Notes: generated from the letters alone by a model not told the origin. A DNA stretch of 64,000 nt from Terriglobia bacterium (GCA_021323595.1 JAJPKR010000027.1:124001-188000), one strand, 5' to 3'; counted from the stretch's first letter, positions 33,768-46,218 are shown. Translations and numbers: made by a program.

Positions 33768-35066
33768 GTGGCAGCGCTCGATTGCAAACGGGCCGTGGAC
33801 GTGGAAATCCCGGCCGAAGAAGTGGAACGTGAAGCCAGCCGCATTGCCCGCGACTTGCAGCGCCGGGCGCGCGTGCCGGGCTTTCGCCCCGGCAAGGCCC
33901 CCTTGTCGCTGGTGCGGCAGCGGTATGAAGCCAATATCCGCGAGCAGGTGCTGGAAAGCATGGTGCCGGCGTACTTGCGCACCGCCTTCGAGCGGGAAAA
34001 CTTGGAGCCGATTTCCCGGCCGGCCATCGAGAACCTGCATTTCAAGGCGGGGGAACCAATCCGCTTCAAGGCCAGCTTTGAAGTGATGCCGGAGATCCAG
34101 CTAGGCGACTACAAGAGCCTGAGCGTCCCCACGCCGGCGCCGCCGGAGAAGAGCGCGGAGACGGAGCTGGAGGAAACGCTGCAGCATCTGCGCGAGCAAG
34201 CCGCCGTGTACGAAGATCTCGGGCCGGACGCGCGGGCGGCGGAAGGGTTGACCGTGGAAGCCTCCTACGAACGGCGGAGCGAGGGCGAAAGCACCAGCCA
34301 GCGCGTGGAGAAACGGCTCATCGACGTGGGCGCCAGCGAGACGCTGCCGGAGTTTTCCCGCGCCCTGGAGGGCGCGGCAGCGGGCGAAACGCGCGAGTTC
34401 GACGTGCACTACCCGGAAGACTTTGGGCATCCCGAGGTCGCGGGCAAGACGGTGCATTTCACGCTTACCGTGCAGGGGGTCAAGCGCAAGGTGCTGCCGG
34501 AGCTGGACGAAGCCTTCGCCAAGCAGCACGGGGCCGAAAGCGTCGAGGCGTTGAAGGACGAAATCTTAAAATCGATCGCGGCGCGGCGGCGCGAGCGCTC
34601 GCGCAGCGAGGCGGAGCACGCGATCGCCGAGCGTCTGCTGGCGATGCACGATTTTCCGGTGCCGGAGGCGCTGATCGCGGAACAGGCGCGGAGCCGCATG
34701 GAACGCGAGGCCCGTTCGTTGGCGGATCAGGGCATCCAGCCGAAGGAACTCAACGTGGATTGGAAAGCCTGGCAAGCGCGGCACGAGGAGCGGGCGGCCC
34801 AGGACGTCAAGCTGGCGCTGATCCTCGAGCGCATCGCGGCTGCGGAAGGCATCAGCGTCGACGACGAGGAAGTGCGCAGGGAACTGGCCGGGCTCGCCGA
34901 GCGGCTGAAGCAGCCGACGGAGGCGTTTCTGCGGCGGATGGCGGAGACCGGCTTTCGCGACCGCACCAAGACGCGGCTGCGGAATGAGAAGACCATGGAT
35001 TTTCTGCTGCGGCAGAGCGGGGCGCTGGGCGCCGAAGCGCCTGAATCCCAAGCGCCTCCGGCATAA
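33768..35066 (+). CDS. tig: trigger factor
   Basis: A ribosome-bound chaperone and prolyl isomerase (432 aa). The ribosome-binding loop is [18 protein letters not shown]. The FKBP-like domain includes [19 protein letters not shown], and the C-terminal arms are long and charged. Translation appears to start at GTG 33768; related proteins often have about ten more residues before the CKR segment, but no ATG is available in frame. The stop is four bases before the clpP ATG, so tig and clpP form an operon. Confidence 0.95.
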   Translation: MAALDCKRAVDVEIPAEEVEREASRIARDLQRRARVPGFRPGKAPLSLVRQRYEANIREQVLESMVPAYLRTAFERENLEPISRPAIENLHFKAGEPIRFKASFEVMPEIQLGDYKSLSVPTPAPPEKSAETELEETLQHLREQAAVYEDLGPDARAAEGLTVEASYERRSEGESTSQRVEKRLIDVGASETLPEFSRALEGAAAGETREFDVHYPEDFGHPEVAGKTVHFTLTVQGVKRKVLPELDEAFAKQHGAESVEALKDEILKSIAARRRERSRSEAEHAIAERLLAMHDFPVPEALIAEQARSRMEREARSLADQGIQPKELNVDWKAWQARHEERAAQDVKLALILERIAAAEGISVDDEEVRRELAGLAERLKQPTEAFLRRMAETGFRDRTKTRLRNEKTMDFLLRQSGALGAEAPESQAPPA

Positions 35067-35070
35067 TCTG

Positions 35071-35703
35071 ATGCTCATGAGACATTTCGATTCTGACGAC
35101 GCACCGCGCTCCACCGGGGCGCTGGTGCCGATGGTGGTGGAGCAGACCAGCCGCGGCGAGCGCGCCTACGACATCTACTCGCGTCTGTTGCGCGACAACA
35201 TCATCTTCATCGGCACGCCGATTGACGACGCCGTCGCCAACCTGGTCACCGCGCAGCTCTTGTTTTTAGCGGCCGAGGACCCGGAAAAGGACGTCTCGCT
35301 CTACATCAACAGTCCCGGCGGCTCGATCACCGCCGGTTTGGCCATTTACGACACCATGCAGTTCATCAAGCCGGACGTGACCACGATCTGCATCGGTCAG
35401 GCCGCCAGCATGGCGGCGCTGCTGCTGGCGGCGGGAGCGCCGAACAAGCGCTTCGCGCTGCCCAACTCGCGGATCTTGATCCACCAGCCCTCGATGGGCG
35501 GCCTCTCCGGCCAAGCGACGGACATCGACATTCACGCGCGGGAGATCCTGCGGATGCGCGAGATTACCAACGAGATGCTGGCCAAGCACACAGGGCAAGA
35601 GCTGAAGCGCATCGAGAAGGACGTGGAACGCGACTTCATTATGAATGCGCAGCAGGCTAAGGAGTACGGCATCGTTGACGATATTATCTACAAGCACAAA
35701 TGA
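35071..35703 (+). CDS. clpP: ATP-dependent Clp protease proteolytic subunit
   Basis: The serine peptidase that forms the tetradecameric chamber of ClpXP. Starts are ATG 35071 or 35077 (MRHFDSDD). Conserved motifs: [20 protein letters not shown], the oxyanion segment [18 protein letters not shown], the nucleophile Ser111 in [15 protein letters not shown] and His136 in [12 protein letters not shown] (numbered from 35077). At about 208 aa it is full length. A small hairpin ATGGCC-GCAG-GGCCAT overlaps its stop. Confidence 0.97.
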   Translation: MLMRHFDSDDAPRSTGALVPMVVEQTSRGERAYDIYSRLLRDNIIFIGTPIDDAVANLVTAQLLFLAAEDPEKDVSLYINSPGGSITAGLAIYDTMQFIKPDVTTICIGQAASMAALLLAAGAPNKRFALPNSRILIHQPSMGGLSGQATDIDIHAREILRMREITNEMLAKHTGQELKRIEKDVERDFIMNAQQAKEYGIVDDIIYKHK

Positions 35704-36000
35704 TGGCCGCAGGGCCATTGGCGAAAGCCTTGAGGAGTGCTAGAATCCCGCTATTCGGTTCGAAAACGAAGACGGGAACAACGAACGTCTCGCGAAAGAT
35801 TTTGCAAGCTGGTTGCTGCTATTTTCTTTCCAGGGCGCCACGATGCCCATGCCAGAATGAACGGGAGCAGAACCACAAGGACGGAATGAGGCCTCTTGCA
35901 GACCTGAGGCGCGCCGACCGGAGCGCGCGCCGGAACGGCGGCTGGGGGATTTCGGCCGCGGCTCGCAAAGGGTTGGCAAGAGGGGGAGAAATCATCCACC
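35704..36000 (+). other. clpP-clpX gap, probably the clpX 5' leader
   Basis: 297 bp separate clpP and clpX. A promoter at 35718-35746 would give a clpX transcript with a leader of about 250 nt. I find no leader ORF of quality and no intrinsic terminator in it. GGGGGAG about ten bases before the GTG is the likely ribosome site. Confidence 0.45.
35718..35746 (+). promoter_or_regulatory. putative clpX promoter
   Basis: TTGGCG (35718-35723), a 17-bp spacer and TAGAAT (35741-35746) with an extended -10 TGC immediately before it. It begins within 20 bases after the clpP stop, so clpX could be transcribed apart from tig-clpP. Confidence 0.5.
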
Positions 36001-37281
36001 GTGCGACCTAAAACTGGTCCCGACGAAGTTTTGCGCTGTTCGTTCTGCCACAAGACGCAGGACGCCGTTACCAAACTTATCTCCAGCCCGAGCGAATACC
36101 CGCGCGCATACATCTGCGACGAGTGCGTGGCCGTCTGCAACTCGATTCTCGAAGACGACCGCGCGGAACCCGCGCGCCAAGGGCTGCAACAGTTGCCGAA
36201 GCCGCACGAGGTCAAGGCCTTCCTGGACGACTACGTCATCGGCCAAGAGCACACCAAGAAGAAGCTGGCGGTAGCGGTGTACAACCACTACAAGCGGCTG
36301 CACATGAACCGCACTCGCGCGAGCAGCGAGGTGGAGCTGCAAAAGGCCAACATCCTGCTGATCGGCCCGACGGGAACGGGCAAGACGCTGCTGGCGCAAA
36401 CGCTGGCGAAGATGCTCGATGTGCCGTTCGCCATTGCCGACGCCACGACGCTCACCGAGGCCGGATACGTCGGCGAGGACGTGGAGAACATCATCCTTAA
36501 GCTGCTGCAAGCCGCCGACGGCGACGTGGCGCGAGCGCAGCAGGGGATCATTTATATCGATGAGATCGACAAGATCTCGAAGCGCGACGAGAACCCCTCG
36601 ATCACCCGCGACGTCAGCGGTGAGGGCGTGCAGCAAGCGCTGCTGAAGATCCTCGAGGGGACGGTGGCGCACGTGCCCCCGCAGGGCGGCCGCAAACATC
36701 CGCACCAAGAGTTCACGCCGGTCGATACCACGAATATCCTATTTATTTGCGGCGGCGCCTTCGTGGGGTTGGAAAAGACGATCGCGCGCCGCGTGGGGCG
36801 GCGCTCGCTGGGCTTTCGCTCCGAGGAAGACAAGGCGACGGCGGAGGGCCAGGTCGCCACGCACGGGCTGCGCGACACCGAACTGCTGTCGCAGGTGCAG
36901 CCGGGCGATCTGATCAAGTTCGGGCTGATTCCGGAGTTCGTGGGGCGCTTGCCGGTGATCGGCGTGCTCGACGACCTCGATCGGGCGGCGCTGATCCAGA
37001 TCTTGACGCGCCCGCGTAATTCGCTGGTGCGGCAGTACCAGAAGCTGTTCGAGTTCGAGAACGTGAAGCTGCGGTTCCAAGACGACGCGCTGGAAGCCAT
37101 CGCCGATGAGGCGCTGGCGCGCAAAGTGGGCGCGCGCGGGCTGCGCATGATTCTCGAGGAGCTGATGCTCGATCTGATGTACCACCTGCCGGCGCAGAAG
37201 CGGGTTCGCGAATTCGTCGTGACCAAGGAAATGGTCAAGAAGCGCGACCTGGCTCTGAGCACTCTCGAAAAAGCCGGGTAG
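36001..37281 (+). CDS. clpX: ATP-dependent Clp protease ATP-binding subunit ClpX
   Basis: The AAA+ unfoldase that feeds ClpP. 426 aa from GTG 36001. The N-terminal zinc-binding domain has CSFCHKTQD and ICDECVAVC. Walker A is [17 protein letters not shown] and Walker [15 protein letters not shown]. The pore region is [11 protein letters not shown], and the ClpP-binding IGF-type loop would lie near [19 protein letters not shown]. All family motifs are intact. A hairpin follows at 37304-37328. Confidence 0.97.
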   Translation: MRPKTGPDEVLRCSFCHKTQDAVTKLISSPSEYPRAYICDECVAVCNSILEDDRAEPARQGLQQLPKPHEVKAFLDDYVIGQEHTKKKLAVAVYNHYKRLHMNRTRASSEVELQKANILLIGPTGTGKTLLAQTLAKMLDVPFAIADATTLTEAGYVGEDVENIILKLLQAADGDVARAQQGIIYIDEIDKISKRDENPSITRDVSGEGVQQALLKILEGTVAHVPPQGGRKHPHQEFTPVDTTNILFICGGAFVGLEKTIARRVGRRSLGFRSEEDKATAEGQVATHGLRDTELLSQVQPGDLIKFGLIPEFVGRLPVIGVLDDLDRAALIQILTRPRNSLVRQYQKLFEFENVKLRFQDDALEAIADEALARKVGARGLRMILEELMLDLMYHLPAQKRVREFVVTKEMVKKRDLALSTLEKAG

Positions 37282-37303
37282 AAACAGCGCCAGCAGCCCA
37301 GGA

Positions 37304-37328
37304 CCAGGCAAGACAGCGCATTGCCTGG
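37304..37328 (+). terminator. hairpin after clpX
   Basis: CCAGGCAA (37304-37311) and TTGCCTGG (37321-37328) form a perfect eight-pair stem around a nine-base loop, 22 bases after the clpX stop. There is no U-tract, as with the other GC hairpins in this window. Confidence 0.45.
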
Positions 37329-37484
37329 CCGGCAGGATTCCGCGCTTGCCGCCCGGACCGAGCCCGGGAGGGGGCTCTCGACCGTTCCCGCCCGATCCGA
37401 CCTGCTCATCCGAACATTGACGGAGTGGCTGCTCTGCCCGGCGCGGGGGCGAACGCCATCGTTTACCATGAGATGAGGACTGCT

Positions 37485-39887
<2,403 letters not shown>

Positions 39888-40086
39888 CGGCGGCGGCCCG
39901 CTCACGCTGCGAGTTCGCCCGCGCGAAGGTTCTCTCCTGTGCGCGTGCCGCGCCAAAGACGAGCACGGCCTTCCGGCTGGATCCGGAGCCGCTGTCGCGA
40001 CGCTCTTCCCCGCCCCGCCGGTTTCCCAATACCGGCGCCCTCTGTCTGGCGTCAGCGTCTGCAATTTGGCCTGAAAAGCGCGGCCG

Positions 40087-40092
40087 TACAAT
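40087..40092 (+). promoter_or_regulatory. -10-like box six bases before moaDE
   Basis: TACAAT lies exactly six bases before the ATG at 40099, which would place the transcript start at the initiation codon (leaderless). A weak TTGGCC lies upstream at 40066-40071 with a short spacer. Confidence 0.4.
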
Positions 40093-40098
40093 GAAGCC

Positions 40099-40836
40099 AT
40101 GCGCTTGCGCGTGCTATTTTTTGGGCCGCTGGCGGAACTGCTCGGCCGGCGCGAGGAAGTGTTGGAGCTTCCCGGCGCACCCCAGGCAGGCGACGTTTAC
40201 GCGCACTACCAGACAGAGCGGGAAGGATTGGGCCAACTGGGCCGGGACCTGCTGCTGGCCGTGAACGAGGAATTTTCCGGGCCGGAGCGAGTCTTGCGCG
40301 AGGGCGACGAAATCGCGCTGTTGCCGCCGATGAGCGGCGGGGCGCCGGCCAGCCTCGCCGTTGCGCTGACGCGCGCGCGTATCGATGCGGCGGAATGGCG
40401 CGATCGGGTCGCGCATCCCGAACACGGAGCGGTCGTGGTGTTCGAAGGCGTCGTGCGCAATCACCATCAAGGACGCAAGGTCGAAGCGCTCGACTACGAG
40501 GCCTACGAACCCATGGCGCGCAAGCGACTGGAAGCCATCGCGGCGCAAGTGCTGCGGCAGTGGCCGATCGGTGCAGTGGCCCTGGTGCATCGTTTGGGAC
40601 GACTGCAAGTCGGGGAGACCAGCGTTCTGGTCGCGATCGGAGCGGCACACCGCGCGCCCGCCTTTGAAGCCGCAGCCTTCGCTATTAGTGCTATCAAGAG
40701 GTCGGTGCCGATTTGGAAAAAGGAATGGTCGCCGGATGGCGCCAGTTGGACGGAGGGGGAGTTTCCGACGGCAGCCGACACCGAAACAGGGGCCGGCGCA
40801 GCACAGGCCGAGTCGTCGCCCGCCGCCAAGCGTTAA
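40099..40836 (+). CDS. MoaD-MoaE fusion, molybdopterin synthase (MoaX-like)
   Basis: 245 aa joining both subunits of molybdopterin synthase. Residues 1-81 are MoaD, a ubiquitin-like sulfur carrier ending in LLPPMSGG (Gly80-Gly81). Residues about 85-210 are MoaE, with EGVVRNHHQGRKVEALDYEA and the catalytic region ISAIKRSVPIWKKEW (Lys200, Lys207). Normally the MoaD Gly-Gly must be a free C-terminus to accept sulfur. In mycobacterial MoaX the fusion is cleaved after Gly82, so the same may happen here. The last 30 residues are an Ala-rich tail. No other Mo-cofactor genes are adjacent. Confidence 0.92.
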   Translation: MRLRVLFFGPLAELLGRREEVLELPGAPQAGDVYAHYQTEREGLGQLGRDLLLAVNEEFSGPERVLREGDEIALLPPMSGGAPASLAVALTRARIDAAEWRDRVAHPEHGAVVVFEGVVRNHHQGRKVEALDYEAYEPMARKRLEAIAAQVLRQWPIGAVALVHRLGRLQVGETSVLVAIGAAHRAPAFEAAAFAISAIKRSVPIWKKEWSPDGASWTEGEFPTAADTETGAGAAQAESSPAAKR

Positions 40837-40998
40837 GCGGCCCGAGCCGGGGATTTCGCCCTCGAGTCCGCTGCGAGGCACAGGCCGCGATGCGTAGCTC
40901 GCCGCGCCCGCCCGGCCGCCGGCGTTTGCCGTTACACTGAAAGAAAGCAGCCGCAAAATGGGCGGGACTCCTGGGTCCGATTTGCGGCGGAGACGCGA

Positions 40999-41859
40999 TT
41001 GGGCGCACACGAAGACTATTTACCTTTCATCGGCGGCCTGGCGCGCGAAGCCGGAGCCTTGTTGCTCAAGCACTTCGGCCGCGTACGCATCGAGTACAAA
41101 GGCGGCGTGGATTTGGTGACCGCGGCCGATCGCGCTTCGGAAGCCCTGATCGTGGAGCGGCTGCGGACACGCTATCCGCGGCACGACATCGTGGCGGAAG
41201 AGGGCGGCGGCAACGAAAGCGGCGCCGAATATCGCTGGTACGTCGATCCGCTGGACGGCACGACGAACTTCGCGCACGGCCTGCCTCTGTTCGCCGTGTC
41301 CATTGCGCTCGAGCGGCAGGGGCGGCTGGTGGCAGGAGTCGTGTACGAGCCGGTGCTGGACGAACTGTTTGCCGCGCAGGCGGGCCAGGGCGCGAGCTTG
41401 AACGGCAAGCGGATTCAGGTCTCCGGCGTGCAGAGCTTGCGGGAAGCGTTAGTGGCGACCGGGTTCCCCACGCACAAGCGCCACAAGAACCCGAACATCC
41501 ACTTCTATCACGCCATTACCCTGCGCAGCCACGGCGTGCGGCGGCTTGGGGCGGCGGCGCTCGACCTTTGCTACACCGCCTGCGGCCGATTCGAAGCGTT
41601 TTGGGAATTCAATTTGAAGCCGTGGGACACGGCAGCGGGCACGTTGATCGCGCGCGAGGCCGGCGGCCGAGTCAGCGATATGGTCGGCGGCGAGTATGAT
41701 CTCGCCAGTCCCGAAGTGCTCGCCAGCAACGGGTTGGTGCACGAAGAACTGCAAGAATTGTTTGAGGAGATTTTCGCGGGGCGCAATCCGCAATTGCCGT
41801 CGGCGGAAGAATACCGGCAGCACCGGCCGGATCTGGTACGGCCGCGCGCGATGAAGTAG
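40999..41859 (+). CDS. inositol monophosphatase family protein (SuhB-like)
   Basis: 286 aa from TTG 40999 (LGAHEDYLPFIGGLAREAGA). Metal-binding motifs are VAEEGGGNESG, YVDPLDGTTNFAHG and FNLKPWDTAAGTLIAREAGG, the complete Mg2+ site of the IMPase superfamily. It probably dephosphorylates inositol-1-phosphate or a related sugar phosphate; SuhB homologues also act in rRNA antitermination. The stop is two bases before the next ATG, so it forms an operon with the phosphoesterase. Confidence 0.9.
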   Translation: MGAHEDYLPFIGGLAREAGALLLKHFGRVRIEYKGGVDLVTAADRASEALIVERLRTRYPRHDIVAEEGGGNESGAEYRWYVDPLDGTTNFAHGLPLFAVSIALERQGRLVAGVVYEPVLDELFAAQAGQGASLNGKRIQVSGVQSLREALVATGFPTHKRHKNPNIHFYHAITLRSHGVRRLGAAALDLCYTACGRFEAFWEFNLKPWDTAAGTLIAREAGGRVSDMVGGEYDLASPEVLASNGLVHEELQELFEEIFAGRNPQLPSAEEYRQHRPDLVRPRAMK

Positions 41860-41861
41860 CC

Positions 41862-42668
41862 ATGTCGGCCTCCACCATTCCGCTGCGCCGCCGCTATCTG
41901 CGGCACGTCCACAGCATCATCCATCCGCCGCGGCGGGCGGTGCGCGACCCGCAGTTCACCCATCACGTGCTGCATTTGTCGCGCTGGCCGCGCGGCCTGT
42001 CGGGGTTGCGGATCGCGCAGCTTTCCGACATCCATTACAGCCTATACATGCCGGGCGGCTTGGCGGAAAGAGCGGTGGACATGATCAACCGCTGGCAGCC
42101 TCATCTCATCGCGTTAACCGGCGATTTCGTGACCTCGTCGCGGCAGTTCATCGAGCCGGTGAGCGAGTTGCTGGGGCGGCTGCGGGCGCCGCTGGGCGTT
42201 TACGCGGTGCTGGGCAATCATGACTTTCGCGTGGGCGCGGAGCGGGTGGCGCGGGGCCTGCGGCGGCAGCGCATCCACGTGTTGCGCAACAGCCACCGTG
42301 TGCTGCGCCTGCCCGGCGGCCACGTGAAGATCGCCGGCATCGACGATTCGCGCCAGCGACCGAACCTGGCCGCGGCGCTCGGGCCGAGCCAAGAGCAGCC
42401 GTTTACGCTGCTGCTGGCGCACAGCCCGGCGGCGCTGGAGGATGCGGCGGCGGCGAAGGTGGACTTGGTGCTTTCGGGCCATACTCACGGCGGGCAAATT
42501 CATCTGCGCTTCGCAGGCGCATTGTACGACCGCTATTGGCCCGTGGGATTCTTGCAGCGGGGTGAGACGCGGATGTACATCAGCCGTGGCTTGGGCAAGG
42601 TGATTCTGCCCTGGCGCCTGCATTGCCCTCCGGAGGTCACGGTTTTCACACTGCATCGCCGGGCTTAG
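41862..42668 (+). CDS. metallophosphoesterase (YkuE-like)
   Basis: 268 aa. Calcineurin-like motifs in order: LRIAQLSDIHYSLYM, LIALTGDFVTSSRQ, VYAVLGNHDFRVGAE, LLLAHSPAALEDA and LVLSGHTHGGQIHL. These give the two-metal centre. No signal peptide or anchor is present, although the N-terminus is basic (RRRYLRHVHSIIHPPRR). YkuE-type enzymes act on lipid or cell-wall phosphates; the substrate here is unknown. Confidence 0.9.
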   Translation: MSASTIPLRRRYLRHVHSIIHPPRRAVRDPQFTHHVLHLSRWPRGLSGLRIAQLSDIHYSLYMPGGLAERAVDMINRWQPHLIALTGDFVTSSRQFIEPVSELLGRLRAPLGVYAVLGNHDFRVGAERVARGLRRQRIHVLRNSHRVLRLPGGHVKIAGIDDSRQRPNLAAALGPSQEQPFTLLLAHSPAALEDAAAAKVDLVLSGHTHGGQIHLRFAGALYDRYWPVGFLQRGETRMYISRGLGKVILPWRLHCPPEVTVFTLHRRA

Positions 42669-42733
42669 AGAGCGGCGCTGGCGTCGCCTCGCCGGGAGCC
42701 GTCGCGGGGCGGGCTCTCCGGCCCGCCGCAATC

Positions 42734-42742
42734 TGCTACAAT
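42734..42742 (+). promoter_or_regulatory. extended -10 promoter element for the two-component genes
   Basis: TGC followed by TACAAT (42737-42742), 34 bases before the response-regulator ATG. The -35 region is poor, as expected for an extended -10 promoter. Confidence 0.4.
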
Positions 42743-42775
42743 CCACCCACACTGCCGCCTGCGCCTAAGCGGCCG

Positions 42776-43564
42776 ATGACGATCATGATTGCTCAAGAGA
42801 GGAATGCTCCGGGGGTCTCTTCTCAGGGAGAAGTGCCGGTATTGCTGGTCGAAGACGACCGTTATATCCAGCGCAGCATCAGCTTTCAGCTTTCGCGCCA
42901 GGGTTATCACGTCACCTGCTGCTCGGACGGCGAAGAGGGCTTGCAGCGCGCGCTGCGCGGGATCTATCAAGTAATCATCCTGGATATCATGTTGCCCCGG
43001 CTGGATGGTTTGACGGTCTGCAAGCGGGTGCGCGCGGCTTATCCGAAGTTGCCGATCATCATCACCTCGGCCCGCGGTTCGGAGATGGACCGTGTGGCGG
43101 GACTGGAATTCGGAGCCGATGATTATCTGGCGAAGCCGTTCAGCCCGACGGAACTGGAGGCTCGCATCCGTGCCGTGCGGAGGCGCGTCGCCGCCAGTGA
43201 AGACACGGACGCCGTGCTGCGCGCGGGACCGGTGGTGATGGATTGCGAGCGCCGCGAGCTTTGGGTGGACGGCGAGCTGACGCCGCTGGCCCGCCGGGAT
43301 TTCGAGGTGCTGGAACTGCTGCTGCGCCATCCCGGTCGCGTCTTCACGCGCGACGCGCTGCTCACGCGGATTTGGGGCCACGCCTACGACGGCTACAATC
43401 GCTCCATCGACAGTCACCTCTCGCGTTTGCGGCGCTTGTTCCGCGATCACGGCTTCGACTGCATCGAGACGATTCGCGGCATCGGTTACCGCTTCCGGGA
43501 TCCCAGTCGCGCGGCGGGGCCGCCGCCTGCGGCCACGGGTTCGGCTCCGCCGGGAACCGTGTGA
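42776..43564 (+). CDS. OmpR/PhoB-family response regulator
   Basis: 262 aa from ATG 42776 (Met4 also possible). The receiver domain has the acidic pair in VLLVEDDRYIQ, the phosphoacceptor Asp in VIILDIMLPRLDGL, Thr/Ser in IIITSARGS and Lys in DDYLAKPFSPTE. The C-terminal winged helix is recognisable by LTPLARRDFEVLELLLRHPG, VFTRDALLTRIWG and IETIRGIGYRFRDP. It is followed by its likely cognate kinase after 22 bp. The Pro/Ala-rich tail is not conserved. Confidence 0.95.
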   Translation: MTIMIAQERNAPGVSSQGEVPVLLVEDDRYIQRSISFQLSRQGYHVTCCSDGEEGLQRALRGIYQVIILDIMLPRLDGLTVCKRVRAAYPKLPIIITSARGSEMDRVAGLEFGADDYLAKPFSPTELEARIRAVRRRVAASEDTDAVLRAGPVVMDCERRELWVDGELTPLARRDFEVLELLLRHPGRVFTRDALLTRIWGHAYDGYNRSIDSHLSRLRRLFRDHGFDCIETIRGIGYRFRDPSRAAGPPPAATGSAPPGTV

Positions 43565-43586
43565 TAACCGGTGCGCCGGGGCGCTC

Positions 43587-45023
43587 ATGAATCTTTCACC
43601 GACCGCCGTGGAGCTGGACGACGCGCGAGCGCGGCTAGCCTATATCAACCAGCACCGGGAAGTGGCGCTGGCGGCGGCGCTGGCCGTGGCGGTCATCGCC
43701 CGTTTGGTGTGGCCGGCGGCGGTGCCGCTACTCGTGCCGGCGCTGCTGGCGGCCTGGTGGGTGTGCTCGGTGGGGTTCGTGCGCGCCAGCGCGCGGCTGC
43801 GGCGGGCCGAGTCGCTGCATCGCCTCGAGTTCGCCTATTTCCTGGTAGAGCTGCTGCTGTTGAGCGGCCTCGCCTGGACGCTGGGCGCGGCCGGCTGGCT
43901 GGCCGTTTTGTTCTATTGCTGCACGATCGTCTACGCCAATCTGGCGTTGCCTCATGGCGGGTGGATCACGGCGTTGGCTTGGAGCTGCTTCGCGCTCCTG
44001 ATGCTGGCGGGATGGCAGCCCGCGGGCGGTTGGCCCGATTTGGCGGCGGAGCTGGCGGGTGCGGCGGCGGCCTTCGCGGTGGTCGGCTACTCGAGCAGCC
44101 AGTTTGCGCGGATGCTTTCGGCGCGCTCCGCAGCGTTGGCGGCGGCCAATCGCGAATTGAAGGCGACGAGCCAGGAACTACGCCGGCATCAGGATACCCT
44201 CGAGGAATTGGTGCGGCAGCGGACCCGCGACCTGGCGGAAACCAGCGACGAACTGCGGCGCGCCAACGCGGAATTGCAGCGCTTGAACGAGGCCAAGTCG
44301 CATTTCCTCTCGAACGTCTCCCACGAACTCCGGACGCCGCTGACCTCGATCCGCTCCTTCTCCGAGCTGCTGCTGAGTTATCCCGATGAAGAGCCGCAGA
44401 CTCGGACGGAATTTCTGGAGATCATCAAAAACGAAAGCGACCGGCTGACGCGGCTGGTCGGCGACGTGCTCGATCTCGCCAAGATCGAGGCCGGGCGCAT
44501 GCCCTGGCGCGACCGGCTGCTGGCGCCGGCGGAAGTCGTACGCGCCGCGGCCGAGCCTCTGCGCGGCTGGGCCGAAGCGAAGGGGCTCGAGCTGATCCAA
44601 GATGTGGAGGAAAATCTGCCGCACGTCTTGGGCGACCTGGACCGGCTCGTGCAAGTGCTGACGAATCTCATCGGCAACGCACTGAAATTTACCGATGCCG
44701 GCACGGTGCGCGCGGGCGCCCGCCGGCACAACCGCGATGTCCTGTTCTTCGTGGCGGACACGGGGCCGGGCATTCCTCCCGACGATCTCGAAGTGATTTT
44801 CGAGAAATTTCGCCAGGGGGGCGACGCGCTGCTGGGCAAACCGCGCGGCACCGGCTTGGGGCTCTCCATTTGCCGCGAAATCGCCCAGCACTACAGCGGC
44901 GAGGTTTGGGCGGAAAGCGAACTCGGGCGCGGCAGCACGTTCTACTTCCGAATGAAAGCAGCAGAGCTCTTGGCGCCGGCCGACGGTCCTAAGACCCGGC
45001 GCGCGTCGGCGGGTGAAAACTAG
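43587..45023 (+). CDS. membrane sensor histidine kinase
   Basis: 478 aa. Five or six membrane helices occupy residues about 25-180, with almost no periplasmic loop, so the signal is probably sensed in the membrane. A coiled coil (about 190-240) leads to the HisKA domain (FLSNVSHELRTPLTSIRSFS) and HATPase (QVLTNLIGNALKFTDAG, FFVADTGPGIPPDDLEVIF, GTGLGLSICREIAQHY). The partner is the upstream response regulator. No PAS or HAMP domain is obvious. Confidence 0.94.
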   Translation: MNLSPTAVELDDARARLAYINQHREVALAAALAVAVIARLVWPAAVPLLVPALLAAWWVCSVGFVRASARLRRAESLHRLEFAYFLVELLLLSGLAWTLGAAGWLAVLFYCCTIVYANLALPHGGWITALAWSCFALLMLAGWQPAGGWPDLAAELAGAAAAFAVVGYSSSQFARMLSARSAALAAANRELKATSQELRRHQDTLEELVRQRTRDLAETSDELRRANAELQRLNEAKSHFLSNVSHELRTPLTSIRSFSELLLSYPDEEPQTRTEFLEIIKNESDRLTRLVGDVLDLAKIEAGRMPWRDRLLAPAEVVRAAAEPLRGWAEAKGLELIQDVEENLPHVLGDLDRLVQVLTNLIGNALKFTDAGTVRAGARRHNRDVLFFVADTGPGIPPDDLEVIFEKFRQGGDALLGKPRGTGLGLSICREIAQHYSGEVWAESELGRGSTFYFRMKAAELLAPADGPKTRRASAGEN

Positions 45024-45085
45024 GGCACGAGGCCGGGCAATTTTCGTCGACGGAGCGTGGACGCGCCGGCGCGCCACGTTCGCGG

Positions 45086-46075
45086 CTACGGCGAAACTGC
45101 CGCAGCGCCGCGGCCGCCAGCCTGGGCGGCAATTTCGCGGCGAAGCCGGCCCAGCACGACTTCGCGAACGGCGTCGAGCTCCCCGGCGTGGCTGAAGCCG
45201 CTGGCCTGCGCATGCCCGCCGCCCCCGAAGCTTTCGGCGATGGCCGCAACATCGAGCAAGCCCTTCGACCGCAGGCTGGCGCGCTGGCGGCCGGGACCGG
45301 CCGGGCGGAAAAAGGCCGCGACGGCGATTCCTTCCATGCCGAGGGCGTAATTGACCAAGCCTTCGGCGTCTTCCCAGCTCGCACCCAGGCGCTGCATTTC
45401 TTCGGCGGTCACCCACATCCACGCCAGCGGCGGCTCGATGCGCAAGTGGCTTAAGGCGCAGGCGAGGACGCGCATTTTGGTTTGCCGATAGGACATGAAC
45501 ATGGTCGCCGCGATGCCGTGCGGGTCCGCGCCCAGCCGCGCCAATTCCGCGCCCAGGGAAAGCGTACGGGCGGAGGTGTTCGAGTAGATGAAGCCGCCGG
45601 TATCCGCCAAAACGCCGGCGTAAAGGCAGGTTGCGATCTCCGGCGACAGCGCCACGGGCAGGGCGCGGATGAGCCAGTACACCATCTCCGCGGTCGCGCA
45701 GGCGGTCGGTTCGATCCAGTTCAGCGTGGCGAAGGAACGGCCGCTGGCGTGGTGGTCGATGTTGATCGAGGGCAACCGCTCCAGCCCGGCAAGATGGGAC
45801 CGAGCCAGGCTCGAGCACTCCAAAATCACGACGCTCTCATAATCGGCGGGAGCGCATGCGGCGGTTTGAATTTCTCCGGCTCCGGGCAAAAAACCGTAGG
45901 GATGCGGCAGAGAATCGCGCAAGAAAACGTCTACGCGCTTGTGCATGGCCAGAAGCGCCAAGCGCAAGCCCAGCATAGACCCGAGCGCGTCCCCATCGGG
46001 CCGGGCGTGGGTGACCAGGAGCAGGCGCGAGCACGCGCGCAAGGCCTCCAAGATCGCTGCAGGTGGAGTCAGCAT
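45086..46075 (-). CDS. nrnA: DHH/DHHA1 phosphoesterase (NrnA-like)
   Basis: 329 aa. DHH-family motifs are LVTHARPDGDALGSMLG, VVILECSSLARS, SINIDHHASGRSF and GVLADTGGFIYSNTSAR; the DHHA1 domain contains GLLDVAAIAESFGGGGHAQA. NrnA degrades short oligoribonucleotides and dephosphorylates pAp. It lies at the end of the rimP-nusA-infB-rbfA run, its usual place. The 207-bp gap upstream holds a TATAAT, so it can probably be transcribed alone. Confidence 0.92.
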   Translation of the reverse strand: MLTPPAAILEALRACSRLLLVTHARPDGDALGSMLGLRLALLAMHKRVDVFLRDSLPHPYGFLPGAGEIQTAACAPADYESVVILECSSLARSHLAGLERLPSINIDHHASGRSFATLNWIEPTACATAEMVYWLIRALPVALSPEIATCLYAGVLADTGGFIYSNTSARTLSLGAELARLGADPHGIAATMFMSYRQTKMRVLACALSHLRIEPPLAWMWVTAEEMQRLGASWEDAEGLVNYALGMEGIAVAAFFRPAGPGRQRASLRSKGLLDVAAIAESFGGGGHAQASGFSHAGELDAVREVVLGRLRREIAAQAGGRGAAAVSP

Positions 46076-46218
46076 CGTCGCAAGATATTCGCGGGCACCC
46101 CCAGCGCCGGGGAGAAACCAAACGCAACAAGAAGCCCCGGCGCATCGCGCGCATCTAGAGACGGGCGCGTCCGGCTTCGGCCTCCGCTACGGACATTCAA
46201 CTCAGCCGCAAACCCACC

